A DNA stretch of 64,000 nt from Armatimonadota bacterium (GCA_029551395.1 JAKPFN010000034.1:19766-83765), one strand, 5' to 3'. Positions 30,294-40,139 are shown, counted from the stretch's first letter. Program-made: numbers and translations. The notes: generated by a model from the letters alone, not told the origin.

Positions 30294-31712
30294 ATGAGAA
30301 GAACAAAAATCGTATGCACAATCGGACCGGCGTGTGCCTCCGAAGAGTGCCTGAAGAATATTATCAAGGCGGGCATGAATGTTGCCCGCCTCAATTTTTC
30401 TCATGGCACGCATGAGGAACATGCTGAGCGAATAAAGACCATTCGGAATCTTGCCAGTATACTGAACCAGCCAGTGGGGATTCTTCAGGACCTGTCTGGG
30501 CCAAAGATACGTCTCGGGAAAATCGAGACCGGGAGCGTAATGCTTCGTGCTGATGATACTTTTGTATTTACAACACGTAATGTCCCTGGTAATGAGCATG
30601 AAGTCACCCTGCCCTACCCTGAGTTTGTCGAACAGGTAAAGAAGGGCAGCACTATTTTTGTTGATGATGCACGGCTGCAGTTTCGTGTAGTATCGAAGAC
30701 TGATACCGATATCGTTACCAAAGTAGTGATAGGCGGCGAACTCGGATCCAAAAAAGGTGTAAGCGTACCTGGGGCCAGTATTTCAGCATCACCTGCAACA
30801 GAGAAGGATATCAAAGACCTTGAATTCGGCTTGAAGCAAGGGGTCGATATGGTGGCGATATCCTTTGTACGTAGTGCGAGCGACAGGAAGCCGTTCGATG
30901 AGGTGATGAAGCGTGTCGGAGTGCATAGGCCGCTTATTGCCAAGATAGAGCGTCCCGAAGCTGTTGCAGCGATAGATGAGGTTATTTCTGCGTTCGACGG
31001 CATAATGGTCGCAAGAGGCGATTTGGGGATAGAACTACCGATATATGACGTTCCGATTATTCAGAAGTCGATTATCAGGAAGTGCAATCTGGCAGGAAAA
31101 CCGGTCATTACTGCAACGCAGATGCTGGACTCGATGATCAATAACCCGAGACCTACAAGAGCAGAAGCTACGGACGTGGCAAATGCCATTCTTGATGGCA
31201 CGGATGCAACAATGCTTTCCGGAGAGACTGCTGCAGGAGATTATCCCATAGAATCGGTCAAGGTTATGGCGAAAATTGCAGCAAGAACGGAAAAGTCGAT
31301 TCGGTATACGTCCAGACTGAATGAACGAACCGATTGGCCTGCAAAAAGCGTCACCGAGGCAATTGGTCAAGCCAGTGCAGAGCTTGCTGCTGACCTGAAG
31401 GTTGCAGCTGTTATCACATGCACTGCAACAGGAACTACAGCCAGACTGGTTTCGAAGTATCGGCCGCCAGCGCTTATCGTAGCGGCAGTATCAAGACCGG
31501 AAGCTGTTGGACAATTAACTCTATCCTGGGGAGTCGCACCTATTCCAGTTCCTGAGACAAACAGCACTGACGAGCTGATTCGCGTTGCAGTCCGTTCCGC
31601 AAAAGATGCGGGATTTCTAAAGACTGGTGATACTGTGGTCGTGACTGCCGGAGTACCTGTAGGACTACCTGGCAATACGAGTCTAATCAGGGTTTTGACA
31701 GTGAATGACTAA
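30294..31712 (+). CDS. pyk: pyruvate kinase
   Basis: It transfers phosphate from PEP to ADP, the last step of glycolysis. The 472-residue protein has RRTKIVCTIGPA at the start, the active-site signature IAKIERPEAV, MVARGDLGIELP, the TATQMLDSM segment and LSGETAAGDYPIE. A C-terminal regulatory domain of normal size follows, without the extra PEP-utiliser domain found in some Firmicutes. No clear ribosome site precedes the ATG; the place is taken by the hairpin at 30244-30283. It is probably co-transcribed with eno. Confidence 0.96.
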   Translation: MRRTKIVCTIGPACASEECLKNIIKAGMNVARLNFSHGTHEEHAERIKTIRNLASILNQPVGILQDLSGPKIRLGKIETGSVMLRADDTFVFTTRNVPGNEHEVTLPYPEFVEQVKKGSTIFVDDARLQFRVVSKTDTDIVTKVVIGGELGSKKGVSVPGASISASPATEKDIKDLEFGLKQGVDMVAISFVRSASDRKPFDEVMKRVGVHRPLIAKIERPEAVAAIDEVISAFDGIMVARGDLGIELPIYDVPIIQKSIIRKCNLAGKPVITATQMLDSMINNPRPTRAEATDVANAILDGTDATMLSGETAAGDYPIESVKVMAKIAARTEKSIRYTSRLNERTDWPAKSVTEAIGQASAELAADLKVAAVITCTATGTTARLVSKYRPPALIVAAVSRPEAVGQLTLSWGVAPIPVPETNSTDELIRVAVRSAKDAGFLKTGDTVVVTAGVPVGLPGNTSLIRVLTVND

Positions 31713-31926
31713 AATAAAAATTCGAATTCGGGAAATAGAGAAGGAAGAAGACCCGGTAGTATTCGAATAAGAGATATGGGAGAGAGGATATACAGTGTGA
31801 TTTAGCAACTGGGTATCGGGGTATCTTCTCCTAATCCTGCAATTATGAGCAAGATTATATTCCAACTGAGGCTCCTGTTATAACTTGCTGACTGACTAAA
31901 GTGTCATGGGAGGTATTTTTCGGATT

Positions 31927-32973
31927 ATGAGCTCATTTTTTGGAATGAATGGCATTGCACTGCTGGGTAATGGGAAATCCCGCAGCATATGTGGAGAGAA
32001 CCGTACAGGAGAACCTGGTAAAGGAGCAATGGCAATCCCAACAGAGAATAGTTGGGGCAGTATGCTTGGTCAGGGTTGGAAGATTAGCCCATGTCTTTTC
32101 GACGTACCCGCTCATTCAAATACAGTGCTTGCCGATATCGAAGGACCAGGGGTAATTCGCCATATCTGGATAACAGTAGACCCTAAATTCTATCGGGACT
32201 GTATTCTTCGAATGTTCTGGGATGGAGAAGATTCACCATCGGTAGAAGTGCCGCTCGGAGATTTCTTCTGTAATGGACATGCACTCAGGTGCAACATCAA
32301 CTCTATTCCGATTGCAGTGAATCCATCTGGCGGGTTCAATTCCTTCTGGCCAATGCCTTTTAGAAAAAGCGCCAGGATTGAGCTTGAGAACCAAGGCAAG
32401 AACGTAATCAATCAGTTCTATTATCAGGTCAATTATGAACTGGATGAGGTTCCTGATAACGCTGCATATTTTCATGCACAGTGGAGAAGAGCTGTAACCC
32501 CGATTGAAGCACCTCAGCACGTAATTCTCGATGGAGTAAAAGGCAAAGGACATTATGTAGGCACATATCTGGCCTGGACTCAGCTCTCTGACGGCTGGTG
32601 GGGAGAAGGAGAAATCAAATTCTTCATGGATGGAGATAAGGAGTTTCCTACTATCTGCGGAACCGGAACTGAAGACTACTTTGGAGGAGCATGGGGGTTT
32701 GAGGATACTTTTTCTACAGCGTTCCTTGGTTATCCCCTGTGGGTAAGAGAGCCTGGGCAAGTTCCCAAGCATGGACTTTATCGCTGGCACATCCCTGACC
32801 CTATCAGGTTTGAAAAGGAACTGAAAGTAACTATTCAAGCGCTTGGTTGGTGGCCTAATGGAAAATTCCAGCCCCTACAGGACGATATAGCATCGGTGGC
32901 GTATTGGTACCAGACTGAGCCACATGCTTCTTTCCCCGAATTGCTTCCTGTCCATCTCAGGTGGCCTCGGTAA
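31927..32973 (+). CDS. GH172 (DUF2961) family glycoside hydrolase-like protein
   Basis: About 348 residues. Family hallmarks are visible: SRSICGENRTGEPGKGAMA at the N-terminus, GPGVIRHIWITVD, VEVPLGDFFCNGH, and the acidic motif TICGTGTEDYFGGAWGF near residue 245. DUF2961 proteins are now family GH172, acting on fructofuranosides and D-arabinofuranosides. No signal peptide is seen, so intracellular. The ATG at 31927 is preferred, with GGGAGG 13 bases upstream; an ATG at 31906 overlaps that site. The substrate is not determinable from context. Confidence 0.85.
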   Translation: MSSFFGMNGIALLGNGKSRSICGENRTGEPGKGAMAIPTENSWGSMLGQGWKISPCLFDVPAHSNTVLADIEGPGVIRHIWITVDPKFYRDCILRMFWDGEDSPSVEVPLGDFFCNGHALRCNINSIPIAVNPSGGFNSFWPMPFRKSARIELENQGKNVINQFYYQVNYELDEVPDNAAYFHAQWRRAVTPIEAPQHVILDGVKGKGHYVGTYLAWTQLSDGWWGEGEIKFFMDGDKEFPTICGTGTEDYFGGAWGFEDTFSTAFLGYPLWVREPGQVPKHGLYRWHIPDPIRFEKELKVTIQALGWWPNGKFQPLQDDIASVAYWYQTEPHASFPELLPVHLRWPR

Positions 32974-33123
32974 TTGTTGGAACCATTACAACAGCGTAAA
33001 TAGCGATGGTGCGTCGAGAATTGCACTTCGGCGCACCTAAACTGCATCATCCAGTTTCGATATTGTCAAAGCATTCAAAGAATAGGTATTATTGTACAAA
33101 CCACAACTGATGGAGACTAGTTA

Positions 33124-33942
33124 ATGTCTGAGAATAATACTTCTGCTGCCAACTGGCAGATGGATGATGAAAAATTGGCCGAGTTGCAGGAGCAGGCACT
33201 TACTCTTTCTGCTTCCGGATATTTAGAAACGGAGTCCGAACAGGCTTATTTCCATCACGCTGCACAGTTAAAAGTCTCAGCCGTAGCTGCCAATGTGCTG
33301 CTTGAATCCATTGTGGTAGACAATAACATCAAACGGTAACGTATTCTTGTAGAGCAGTTCAGGTCGATAATCGGCGCTGCAATACGCGATAAATGGATTG
33401 ATAAGCAGGAAGAAGCTGACCTTTTCACATGGGCGGCTGATAATGGCCTGCTAAAAGGCCTTGCTGATGAGATTATCAATGAAGTATGCCTGACCCAGGG
33501 CGCGGGACGTCAGTCTACAAAGATGCGGCCCGTCGGTGAACTGCGATACAAGATACTTGCTTTCGCATTGGCTACTGCGCTGGTCATTGTTTTAATAGGT
33601 TCTCTAGTCGCGTTTCGTGATAGAAGGCACTTAAGTCAGTCAGAACAGAAACGTGTTGAGGCTTATTATCTAAACGGACTCGATGCTGTGAGACGAGGGC
33701 AGTTTATTACCCCCTGAGAAGGTTTTGCTCAGCAAAGGATGGCTGAAATAGCCAACTTGGACCCGGCTCACCCAAGATTGGATGACCTGCGTGAAGCACA
33801 AAGGAAAGCTTATCTGGAACTTGCCAGGGAGCATATTTACAGCGACAAAGAGAAAGCTATTCGTTACGCTGAGCTTGCAGGTGCTATTCGCCCTGGCGAT
33901 GATGTTCATAAAATCCTTCGTGATATTCCAAGGAAGTGGTAG
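33124..33942 (+). pseudogene. membrane protein gene with two in-frame stop codons
   Basis: One reading frame runs from ATG 33124 (GGAG eight bases upstream) to TAG 33940-33942, interrupted by TAA at 33337-33339 and TGA at 33715-33717. The translation stays sensible on both sides of each stop. An N-terminal helical part (about 1-70) precedes RILVEQFRSIIGAAIRD. A membrane helix (ILAFALATALVIVLIGSLVA) lies about residues 142-162, and a C-terminal TPR-like helical part ends at GAIRPGDDVHKILRDIP. Full length would be about 270 residues. No family is recognised. Two substitutions without frameshift suggest recent inactivation or sequence errors. Confidence 0.7.
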
Positions 33943-34340
33943 AACTAAGGAATAGGAAGAAAAAGTCGTAAGTTGGATTTGTGGAGGGAATCGGAGTGTT
34001 CGATTTCCTCCTTTTCAATTCTCTGCTTCCCAAAAGAATCCTTGGCACAGTCTAACCAATTTTCACATGATAAATATTGTGTCAGAATGAGTGTCACTAC
34101 GGAAATTGTTGCCTCCTTGCATATGGATGTTGTAAAATTATCAGGTCGCTCGCTATAACGTGGTGTATTATTTAAGGTTGGTTGGGTAGTTTCCATTGGG
34201 ATTCCATCTCGACCTGAGCGAATTTGTCTGACCAGGCAGAATTGGCGCGCTGTTAAGGCTGATTCCCCATCCGCAAGACAAAGCCAGCTCATATATTATG
34301 TACACTAGATAGAATCAATGAAGATTGTAAAGTCAAACAA
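33943..34340. other. intergenic region without recognised gene
   Basis: About 400 bases after the broken membrane gene. Short open frames on both strands lack ribosome sites and compositional support. No known RNA or repeat was seen. Confidence 0.45.
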
Positions 34341-34398
34341 GCTCGCGGTGGAGCTTATATAAGCGAGATGACTGCTCCATGAGCCGCTTTAAAAGGAG
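34341..34398 (+). promoter_or_regulatory. leader with mutually exclusive stems before the MFS gene
   Basis: CTCGC (34342-34346) can pair with GCGAG (34363-34367). Alternatively GCGG-TGGAGC (34345-34354) pairs with GCTCCA-(TGAG)-CCGC (34374-34387). The second stem ends four bases before the AAAAGGAG ribosome site. The overlap of the two left arms makes the structures exclusive. Confidence 0.35.
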
Positions 34399-34403
34399 AT
34401 GTG

Positions 34404-35984
34404 ATGTTTCGTTTTCTGGATAAGGAGAGGACTATTGCCGGGCCGACCTATAACCGCTGGCTAGTCCCACCGGCCGCTTTAGCAATCCATCTGTCAATTG
34501 GAATGGCATATGGATTCAGTGTTTTCTGGAAACCTCTGGGCGAACTAGACCCTACCTGGACACAAACCAAAGTCACTATAACATTCACCTTGTTCTTCGT
34601 ACTGCTTGGTTCTTCTGCTGCTATCTTTGGCAGTTGGCTTGAACGCAACGGGCCTAGAAAGACAGGTGTAGTTGCTGCTCTTTGCTGGGGTGGCGGATTC
34701 TTTATTGCAGCGTTAGGTATCCGCTATCGAATCCTTCCACTGATTTGGCTTGGGTCAGGAGTTATTGGCGGATGCGGTCTTGGACTTGGATATATTTCAC
34801 CTGTCTCGACACTCATCCGATGGTTCCCAGACAGGCGTGGAATGGCCACGGGAATGGCTATTATGGGATTCGGTGGAGGCGCATTGATAGGAATGCCGCT
34901 TGCTGAGAAGCTGATGAAGCACTATGCGTCAGGTTCTGCAACAGGAGGAGTCTTGGAGGCGTTCATTGCACTAGGTTTCATATACCTTGCTGCTATGTTA
35001 TGCGGCTCTTTCCTGTATCGAGTTCCTGCGCCTGGTTGGAAACCGCACGGATGGACACCACCTGATGCTGCAAAAAGCGAAATGATAACTCACAGGCATG
35101 TTCACTTGAGAAATGCTCATAAGACACCTCAGTTCTGGCTTTTATGGGGCGTTTTGTGTTTGAACGTAAGTGCAGGTATAGGTGTTCTTGCCGTTGCTGC
35201 ACCAATGCTTCAGGATGTTTTCGGAAGCAAGTTGCTCGGGCCTAATGTCTCTATTTCATCGATGAGCACTGAAGAGCTTAATCTACTCCTTATTCCTTTT
35301 GGAGTAGGTTTTGGAGGGCTTCTGAGCTTGTTTAACATCTTTGGGAGAATATTCTGGGCATCTCTGTCCGATAAACTTGGACGGAAGTGGACATATCATA
35401 TCTTCTTCTTTGTCGGCATAATCCTGTATCTAGTTGCTGCTCAGGCGGCCCTTCATAAGAATGTTGCACTGTTTGTGAGTATGTTCTGCGCAATTTTGAC
35501 CATGTATGGCGGTGGATTTGCTACTATCCCGGCTTACATTGCTGATCTCTTTGGAACGCAGTTCGTAGGCGCTATCCATGGACGGATTCTTACGGCATGG
35601 TCGGTAGCAGCTATAATCGGGCCATCACTGATAAACCTTGTGAGAGATCATCAGTTGAAGCAAGGTGTTGCAAATGACGCAGCTTACAACGTCACACTTT
35701 ATTTCCTAGCTGGACTGCTGCTCCTTGGCTTTATTTGCAACTTCTTAATAAGACCTATTTCCAAGAAGCATTTCATGAGTGATGAAGAGCTTGCAATTGA
35801 ACGTAATCGCGGACATGAGCAGATGAAAAATAACAGCAATATCGAAACTGCACATGGAAAACATACCAGACCCAGTGCTCTGAGTTGGGTAGAGGTTGTT
35901 ATCTCCTGGGCACTCGTCGGTATCCCACTCGGATGGGGTATCTATATGACTGTACTGAAGGCATCCAAATTCTTTGTTAGATAA
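34404..35984 (+). CDS. OFA-family MFS transporter (oxalate/formate antiporter type)
   Basis: A 526-residue major facilitator with about 12 membrane helices. The N-terminal LAIHLSIGMAYGFSVFWKPL is typical of the OFA subgroup, as is GLGLGYISPVSTLIRWFPDRRGMATG. The second half contains FGRIFWASLSDKLGRKWTY, the repeated MFS loop motif. OFA members exchange small organic anions such as oxalate/formate or move lactate/pyruvate; the substrate here is unknown. ATG 34404 has AGGAG five bases upstream; GTG 34401 is too close. A long charged loop precedes the last helix. Confidence 0.88.
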   Translation: MFRFLDKERTIAGPTYNRWLVPPAALAIHLSIGMAYGFSVFWKPLGELDPTWTQTKVTITFTLFFVLLGSSAAIFGSWLERNGPRKTGVVAALCWGGGFFIAALGIRYRILPLIWLGSGVIGGCGLGLGYISPVSTLIRWFPDRRGMATGMAIMGFGGGALIGMPLAEKLMKHYASGSATGGVLEAFIALGFIYLAAMLCGSFLYRVPAPGWKPHGWTPPDAAKSEMITHRHVHLRNAHKTPQFWLLWGVLCLNVSAGIGVLAVAAPMLQDVFGSKLLGPNVSISSMSTEELNLLLIPFGVGFGGLLSLFNIFGRIFWASLSDKLGRKWTYHIFFFVGIILYLVAAQAALHKNVALFVSMFCAILTMYGGGFATIPAYIADLFGTQFVGAIHGRILTAWSVAAIIGPSLINLVRDHQLKQGVANDAAYNVTLYFLAGLLLLGFICNFLIRPISKKHFMSDEELAIERNRGHEQMKNNSNIETAHGKHTRPSALSWVEVVISWALVGIPLGWGIYMTVLKASKFFVR

Positions 35985-36006
35985 TCAAGAGAGTTATTCT
36001 GTTTTG

Positions 36007-36042
36007 AGGCCGCGCCATATCTATGGTGGTGCGGCCTTTTTA
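36007..36042 (+). terminator. intrinsic terminator
   Basis: AGGCCGC-(G)-CCA pairs with TGG-(TG)-GTGCGGCCT around a short loop, then TTTTT. Confidence 0.8.
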
Positions 36043-36167
36043 TATCCTGCCTTGCTGTCATCCAGCTAAATGTGCTAAACTTGTAGTGTGGCTGCTAAAC
36101 TGGTAATATGTGAGCATGTTCATGTATGCAGACCATACCGTTAGTCCATATAAACAGGAGATCTGCA

Positions 36168-38522
36168 ATGAAAATCAGTTTTCCCAAGACCATTGCTGCT
36201 ATTGGTCTTGCTATCGGGTTGGCAGTTGGTGCATCCGCTAATCCCAAAATCGTTAAAATGGATGGCTCATCCGAGCTATTCGGCCCAGGCGAAACACCAA
36301 AGGTTATCGCAGAAGGCAGATTTGAGTTAGAAAGCACGAAACTAGACACAGGCAAGCCATCAGATATATTCGATGGCAACTATGATACTATTCTTCGCAC
36401 TCCTTCGATCAACCCTGCTTATTTCCAGATTGTAACAGAGGAACCAATTACATTCAGAGGTTTAAGGATAAGAATGTCGGAGGACAGCCATGATTATACA
36501 CTGGCTGCTGCGTCCACACTAGATGATCTGAAGGCTAAGAAAGGATCTTATACTGTTCTCACAAAAGGTTCGATAGGCATGGATGGCTGCATTATATTTG
36601 TCAGCCCAAAGCCTGTTAGCTACTCAGCATTCAGGCTGGATGCAAAACGCACTTCAGGTGATGATTATGTCCATCTGCTTGAATGGGAGTTTCTAGAACC
36701 GGTCAAACTGGATAGTCTTACAGTCGATTACAAGATCAGGTGCAAACATGGTGGAGGAGAGCCGGCTGTCTATGAACCACTTACGGAAAACTCTACCAGA
36801 CCGGAAGACAGTATTCTGAGTCTGAGAGTTATGGCTAAGATTGGGGATGAAGTGTTCGATGCAACTGACACTGCAGAGGTCAAAGTAGATGCTAAATATG
36901 CTAAACCGTGGCTTGGTGGCCCGGCGTGGCATCTTACTAAGCCTGAAACAGTCGGCGTCACAGTCACTGCAGGAGGACTTACAGCCAAAGGGAAGGTCAA
37001 AGTAGAACCAAGAACGTTGAAGAATCAGGAATTTGATCTTGATGCCATGTATGTTGAGCGGCTGCCGAAGATCGATTTCGATGGACCGAACGGCGGCTGG
37101 CCTTACGAAGGTCAACCTGTGATATGGCGCGCTCATGCAAAGAATTGGGGAGATAAAGCTGTCACAACAGACTACCGGTGGACGATAGACGGCAGAGAAG
37201 TCTCCAGAGGTAAGGTTAAAATCAGAGGTGGAGAAGAAGTTACGCTCGACCTTCCCTGGAATTGGGAGCAGAAACGGCACTACATCATGTTCGAGCTGGA
37301 TCCTGAGGACAAAATCGAGGAGTTCATACCTTATAACAACCGGGTTGAATTCGTATCCGATGCACTGACAGTGGGGATATATGTCGAGAGAAGTTTTGCA
37401 GACATCTACCATGATACACAGCCCGGTTTAGGATTTGGAGATGTAAACAGCTTCCACGATTGGACACAGCGTTTGGTGAAACACTGGAACAAGATGCTTC
37501 GCATGGCAAAATTCTATCCTGAATGTCCAAACGGGGCTTTGGATCAGGTTCGAATAGACAAGATTGTTGTATGCCCTGACCAATCGCTGCCTTACCAGAA
37601 TGGAGACTGGCCAACCAACTTCCCTAATCTTGAAGATAAAACGGTTGACCTCATTTGGGGTTATCCTTACAAGTTCGATGAGTTTAAGGAACCAATCGAT
37701 GTCGAAGGTATACGAAAGAAAACTGCCCCTGATAACGTGTATACAGACCCGTTCTTTATCAACTTCTGGACTATCCATGAGCTGGGCCACGCTCGTTATC
37801 TGGTAGACACATATGGGTTTGATGTTCACGCCACTTCCGGTGATCCAGAAACGCCTAACATTCTTATAAAAGATGACCTTGGAAGGGATATATTAGGTCT
37901 ATATCTGCCAAAGAAGGGATTCGTTCACCGCTGCCATTATGGAGGTCAGATGTGCGGTGAATATGAGCAGTACGGCCCTTATGACATTGTAATGCTTAAC
38001 CGTGTGGCTGGTAAAAGACCTAAAAAAGGTAATGCAAACGGCACAAGCGATATTGGTGAATATCTATACGATATTCCTGAGACCTTCAAGATCAAATTTA
38101 CAGGGCCGAACGGGGAAATCCTCGCAAATGATCCTGTGAAAGTCTACTGGGCAGGTCCAAAGAACGAATGGTACGGCAAACTGTACGATAATGTCGTTGA
38201 CAGGGAGTTTACGACTGACTCAGAAGGCTGTATCACAACAGACATCACGTTCTTCGATAAAGAAGGCAAAATAGCACATAGCTGGGGGCATGCGAATACT
38301 GTTCCGATCGTTCGCATAGACCACGAAGGAAAAACCTACTATATCTTTGTAGAGGTAAGCCAGATCAATATGCTTATGCATCTATCGGAAGATCCCGTTC
38401 CGACACTTACGCTTGAAGTTCCACTTCGTGAAGGTGAACCAACACCTATCGATCCTGAATATGGGAGAAGGAAGCTGCCGGACTGGAGATTAAGGACCCA
38501 GTTCGACTTACCTGAATACTGA
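36168..38522 (+). CDS. secreted metallopeptidase-like protein with discoidin-like N-terminus
   Basis: A 784-residue exported protein from ATG 36168 (AGGAG seven bases upstream); the open frame upstream adds no signal. It has a signal peptide (1-24), an F5/8 type C-like beta domain (about 45-180) and an Ig-like domain (about 185-285). A CARDB-like domain (about 305-400) is followed by a putative zinc peptidase domain with HELGHARYLVD at 537-547. GEYLYDIP at about 630 leads a CarboxypepD-like tail. From the CARDB domain on it aligns with the 952-residue protein at 8940-11798 (WPxxG, PNGxLxxVRxDxIVxxPD, HELxH, GEYLYD). The catalytic function is inferred from HExxH only. Confidence 0.78.
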   Translation: MKISFPKTIAAIGLAIGLAVGASANPKIVKMDGSSELFGPGETPKVIAEGRFELESTKLDTGKPSDIFDGNYDTILRTPSINPAYFQIVTEEPITFRGLRIRMSEDSHDYTLAAASTLDDLKAKKGSYTVLTKGSIGMDGCIIFVSPKPVSYSAFRLDAKRTSGDDYVHLLEWEFLEPVKLDSLTVDYKIRCKHGGGEPAVYEPLTENSTRPEDSILSLRVMAKIGDEVFDATDTAEVKVDAKYAKPWLGGPAWHLTKPETVGVTVTAGGLTAKGKVKVEPRTLKNQEFDLDAMYVERLPKIDFDGPNGGWPYEGQPVIWRAHAKNWGDKAVTTDYRWTIDGREVSRGKVKIRGGEEVTLDLPWNWEQKRHYIMFELDPEDKIEEFIPYNNRVEFVSDALTVGIYVERSFADIYHDTQPGLGFGDVNSFHDWTQRLVKHWNKMLRMAKFYPECPNGALDQVRIDKIVVCPDQSLPYQNGDWPTNFPNLEDKTVDLIWGYPYKFDEFKEPIDVEGIRKKTAPDNVYTDPFFINFWTIHELGHARYLVDTYGFDVHATSGDPETPNILIKDDLGRDILGLYLPKKGFVHRCHYGGQMCGEYEQYGPYDIVMLNRVAGKRPKKGNANGTSDIGEYLYDIPETFKIKFTGPNGEILANDPVKVYWAGPKNEWYGKLYDNVVDREFTTDSEGCITTDITFFDKEGKIAHSWGHANTVPIVRIDHEGKTYYIFVEVSQINMLMHLSEDPVPTLTLEVPLREGEPTPIDPEYGRRKLPDWRLRTQFDLPEY

Positions 38523-38572
38523 TTGAGCATAATCTGTGGGATAAATGGAATTCCCCACTTACCGTACACAAC

Positions 38573-38604
38573 AAAAGCCGGTCGTTAAATTGACCGGCTT
38601 TTTA
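38573..38604. terminator. bidirectional terminator
   Basis: AAAAGCCGGTC pairs with GACCGGCTTTTT around GTTAAATT. It serves the plus-strand peptidase-like gene and the minus-strand tRNA. Confidence 0.88.
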
Positions 38605-38608
38605 ATCT

Positions 38609-38694
38609 TGGTGGGGATGAGAGGAGTTGAACCTCCACCCAGTAATCTGGACTTGGCCCTCAACCAAGCGCGTCTGCCATTCCGCCACATCCCC
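38609..38694 (-). tRNA. tRNA-Leu (anticodon GAG)
   Basis: On the minus strand: acceptor GGGGATG, D-arm GGCGGAATGGCAGACGC, and anticodon loop TTGAGGG within CTTGG/CCAAG, giving GAG. A long class II variable arm, the T-loop GGTTCAACTCC and an encoded CCA end (38611-38609) complete it. All helices pair. Confidence 0.96.
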
Positions 38695-38784
38695 TTGGCT
38701 GCGTAAGTATATTTTACTCTGAATAGCTGTTCATGTCAAGGATTTTGAGGCAAAAATCAAGCAATCAGGCTGTCATTATTAACG

Positions 38785-39570
38785 CTACCGCATCTCCTGG
38801 CCGCCAGTCACGTTGATGGCCTGACCTGTCATATAACTGGATTCATCAGATGCTAGAAATACTGCGACATTTACAACATCTTCATAACTGCAACCTCGCC
38901 CCAGAGGCACCTGATCCAGATACTTCTGCCGAACATGGTCAACTGTCAGGCTAAACCGCTTTGCATACTGCTCATAAAGGCTGTCAACCCAAAGCGGAGA
39001 GTCCAACAGGTTACCAGGACATACGGCATTTACTCTTATTCCATACGGCGCTAACTCAAGCGCAAGACTTTGAGTCAAGCCAATCCCTCCAAACTTGCTG
39101 GCTGCGTAAGCAGAGTTCCTGAAACTCCCTTTTTTACCTGATTTGGAGTTGATTTGTATAATAGTGCCGGACTTATTCGGTATCATAACACTGGCAGCTT
39201 CTCTAGCACATAAAAAGTAGCCGACCAGATTGACATCAATTACCTTTTTCCAGTGGTCAACAGAGATCTCAGTCACATCACCTGATATCAAAATGCCCGC
39301 GTTCGCAACCAACGTGTCAAGACGGCCGTATTCTTCCGTAACTCGATTGAAAGACGCCATAACCTCGGAATCGTTTGTAACATCCATCTTTATGCCGGTT
39401 GACTTTACACCATAATCCCGCTCGATTCTCTCTGCAAGGTCAACCGCACCCTGTTCGTTGATATCACATACAACAACACACGCGCCTTCTTTAGCCATTC
39501 GTTCAGCAAGAGCTGCTCCAAGCCCCTGTGCAGCACCGGTTACCAGCACTACTTTGTCTTTTAGCCGCAT
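38785..39570 (-). CDS. SDR oxidoreductase, sorbitol-6-phosphate 2-dehydrogenase-like
   Basis: A 261-residue short-chain dehydrogenase. It has the NAD-binding TGAAQGLGAA at residue 11, NAGI at about 91, the Ser of the catalytic triad in INSKSG and YAASK (Tyr/Lys) at about 155. The C-terminal half (PGNLLDSPLWVDSLYEQYAK, VPLGRGCSYEDVVN, GQAINVTGGQEM) closely resembles SrlD proteins, which oxidise sorbitol-6-phosphate to fructose-6-phosphate. No sorbitol PTS genes are nearby, so the substrate assignment is tentative. It lies 25 bases downstream of smpB on the same strand. Confidence 0.87.
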   Translation of the reverse strand: MRLKDKVVLVTGAAQGLGAALAERMAKEGACVVVCDINEQGAVDLAERIERDYGVKSTGIKMDVTNDSEVMASFNRVTEEYGRLDTLVANAGILISGDVTEISVDHWKKVIDVNLVGYFLCAREAASVMIPNKSGTIIQINSKSGKKGSFRNSAYAASKFGGIGLTQSLALELAPYGIRVNAVCPGNLLDSPLWVDSLYEQYAKRFSLTVDHVRQKYLDQVPLGRGCSYEDVVNVAVFLASDESSYMTGQAINVTGGQEMR

Positions 39571-39595
39571 ATTCTCTTTTTTCTATCCTTATATT

Positions 39596-40057
39596 TTATT
39601 CTCTACCAGCTATCTCGCGTCTGCGTTCTCTTTCAATATCACGCTTAGCGATTGCTTCCCGCTTATCATAGAGTTTCTTACCGCGCCCGATGCCTATTTC
39701 CAATTTGGCATAACCTCGCTCGAAGTAGACCTTGAGCGGAACAATAGTCAGTCCACGTTGTTCAGACTTGGACCGCAGACGGTCGATCTCGTCTCTATGA
39801 AGGAGTAGTTTTCTTGATCTTCGAGGATCTACAACCCATCGGTTTGCGAACTCATACGGTGCAATGTACATCCCATGCACCCAGACTTCACCGTTTTCTA
39901 TCCGGCAGAAACTATCCTGCAGATTTACTTTGCCTGCACGGATCGATTTGACCTCGGTTCCGACGAGCACGATTCCTGCATCGTAAGTCTCATCAATCGT
40001 ATATTCGTGCCACGCTTTTCGGTTCGTGACTATAACCTTCTTTGCTTCCTTTTCCAT
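39596..40057 (-). CDS. smpB: SsrA-binding protein SmpB
   Basis: It binds tmRNA and delivers it to stalled ribosomes for trans-translation. The 153-residue protein is full length. It has the N-terminal VTNRKAWHEYTIDETYDAGIVL, LVGTEVKSIRAGKVNLQDSF, VHGMYIAPYE, and the basic C-terminal tail (RGKKLYDKREAIAKRDIERE) that occupies the mRNA channel. No tmRNA was recognised in the window. It is followed by the SDR gene. Confidence 0.95.
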   Translation of the reverse strand: MEKEAKKVIVTNRKAWHEYTIDETYDAGIVLVGTEVKSIRAGKVNLQDSFCRIENGEVWVHGMYIAPYEFANRWVVDPRRSRKLLLHRDEIDRLRSKSEQRGLTIVPLKVYFERGYAKLEIGIGRGKKLYDKREAIAKRDIERERRREIAGRE

Positions 40058-40139
40058 GACAAGGGATATTATAACAGTTTAGAGCTGTAAGCCAATAGTA
40101 AACAGCCCTGAAAGGACGGAATTATTGAGTTTCACACCC

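Noticed and set aside
33715..33717. TGA read as selenocysteine
   Set aside because: No SECIS-like hairpin was evident after it, the residue context is not a redox motif, and a second in-frame stop (TAA) occurs in the same gene; loss of function or error is simpler.
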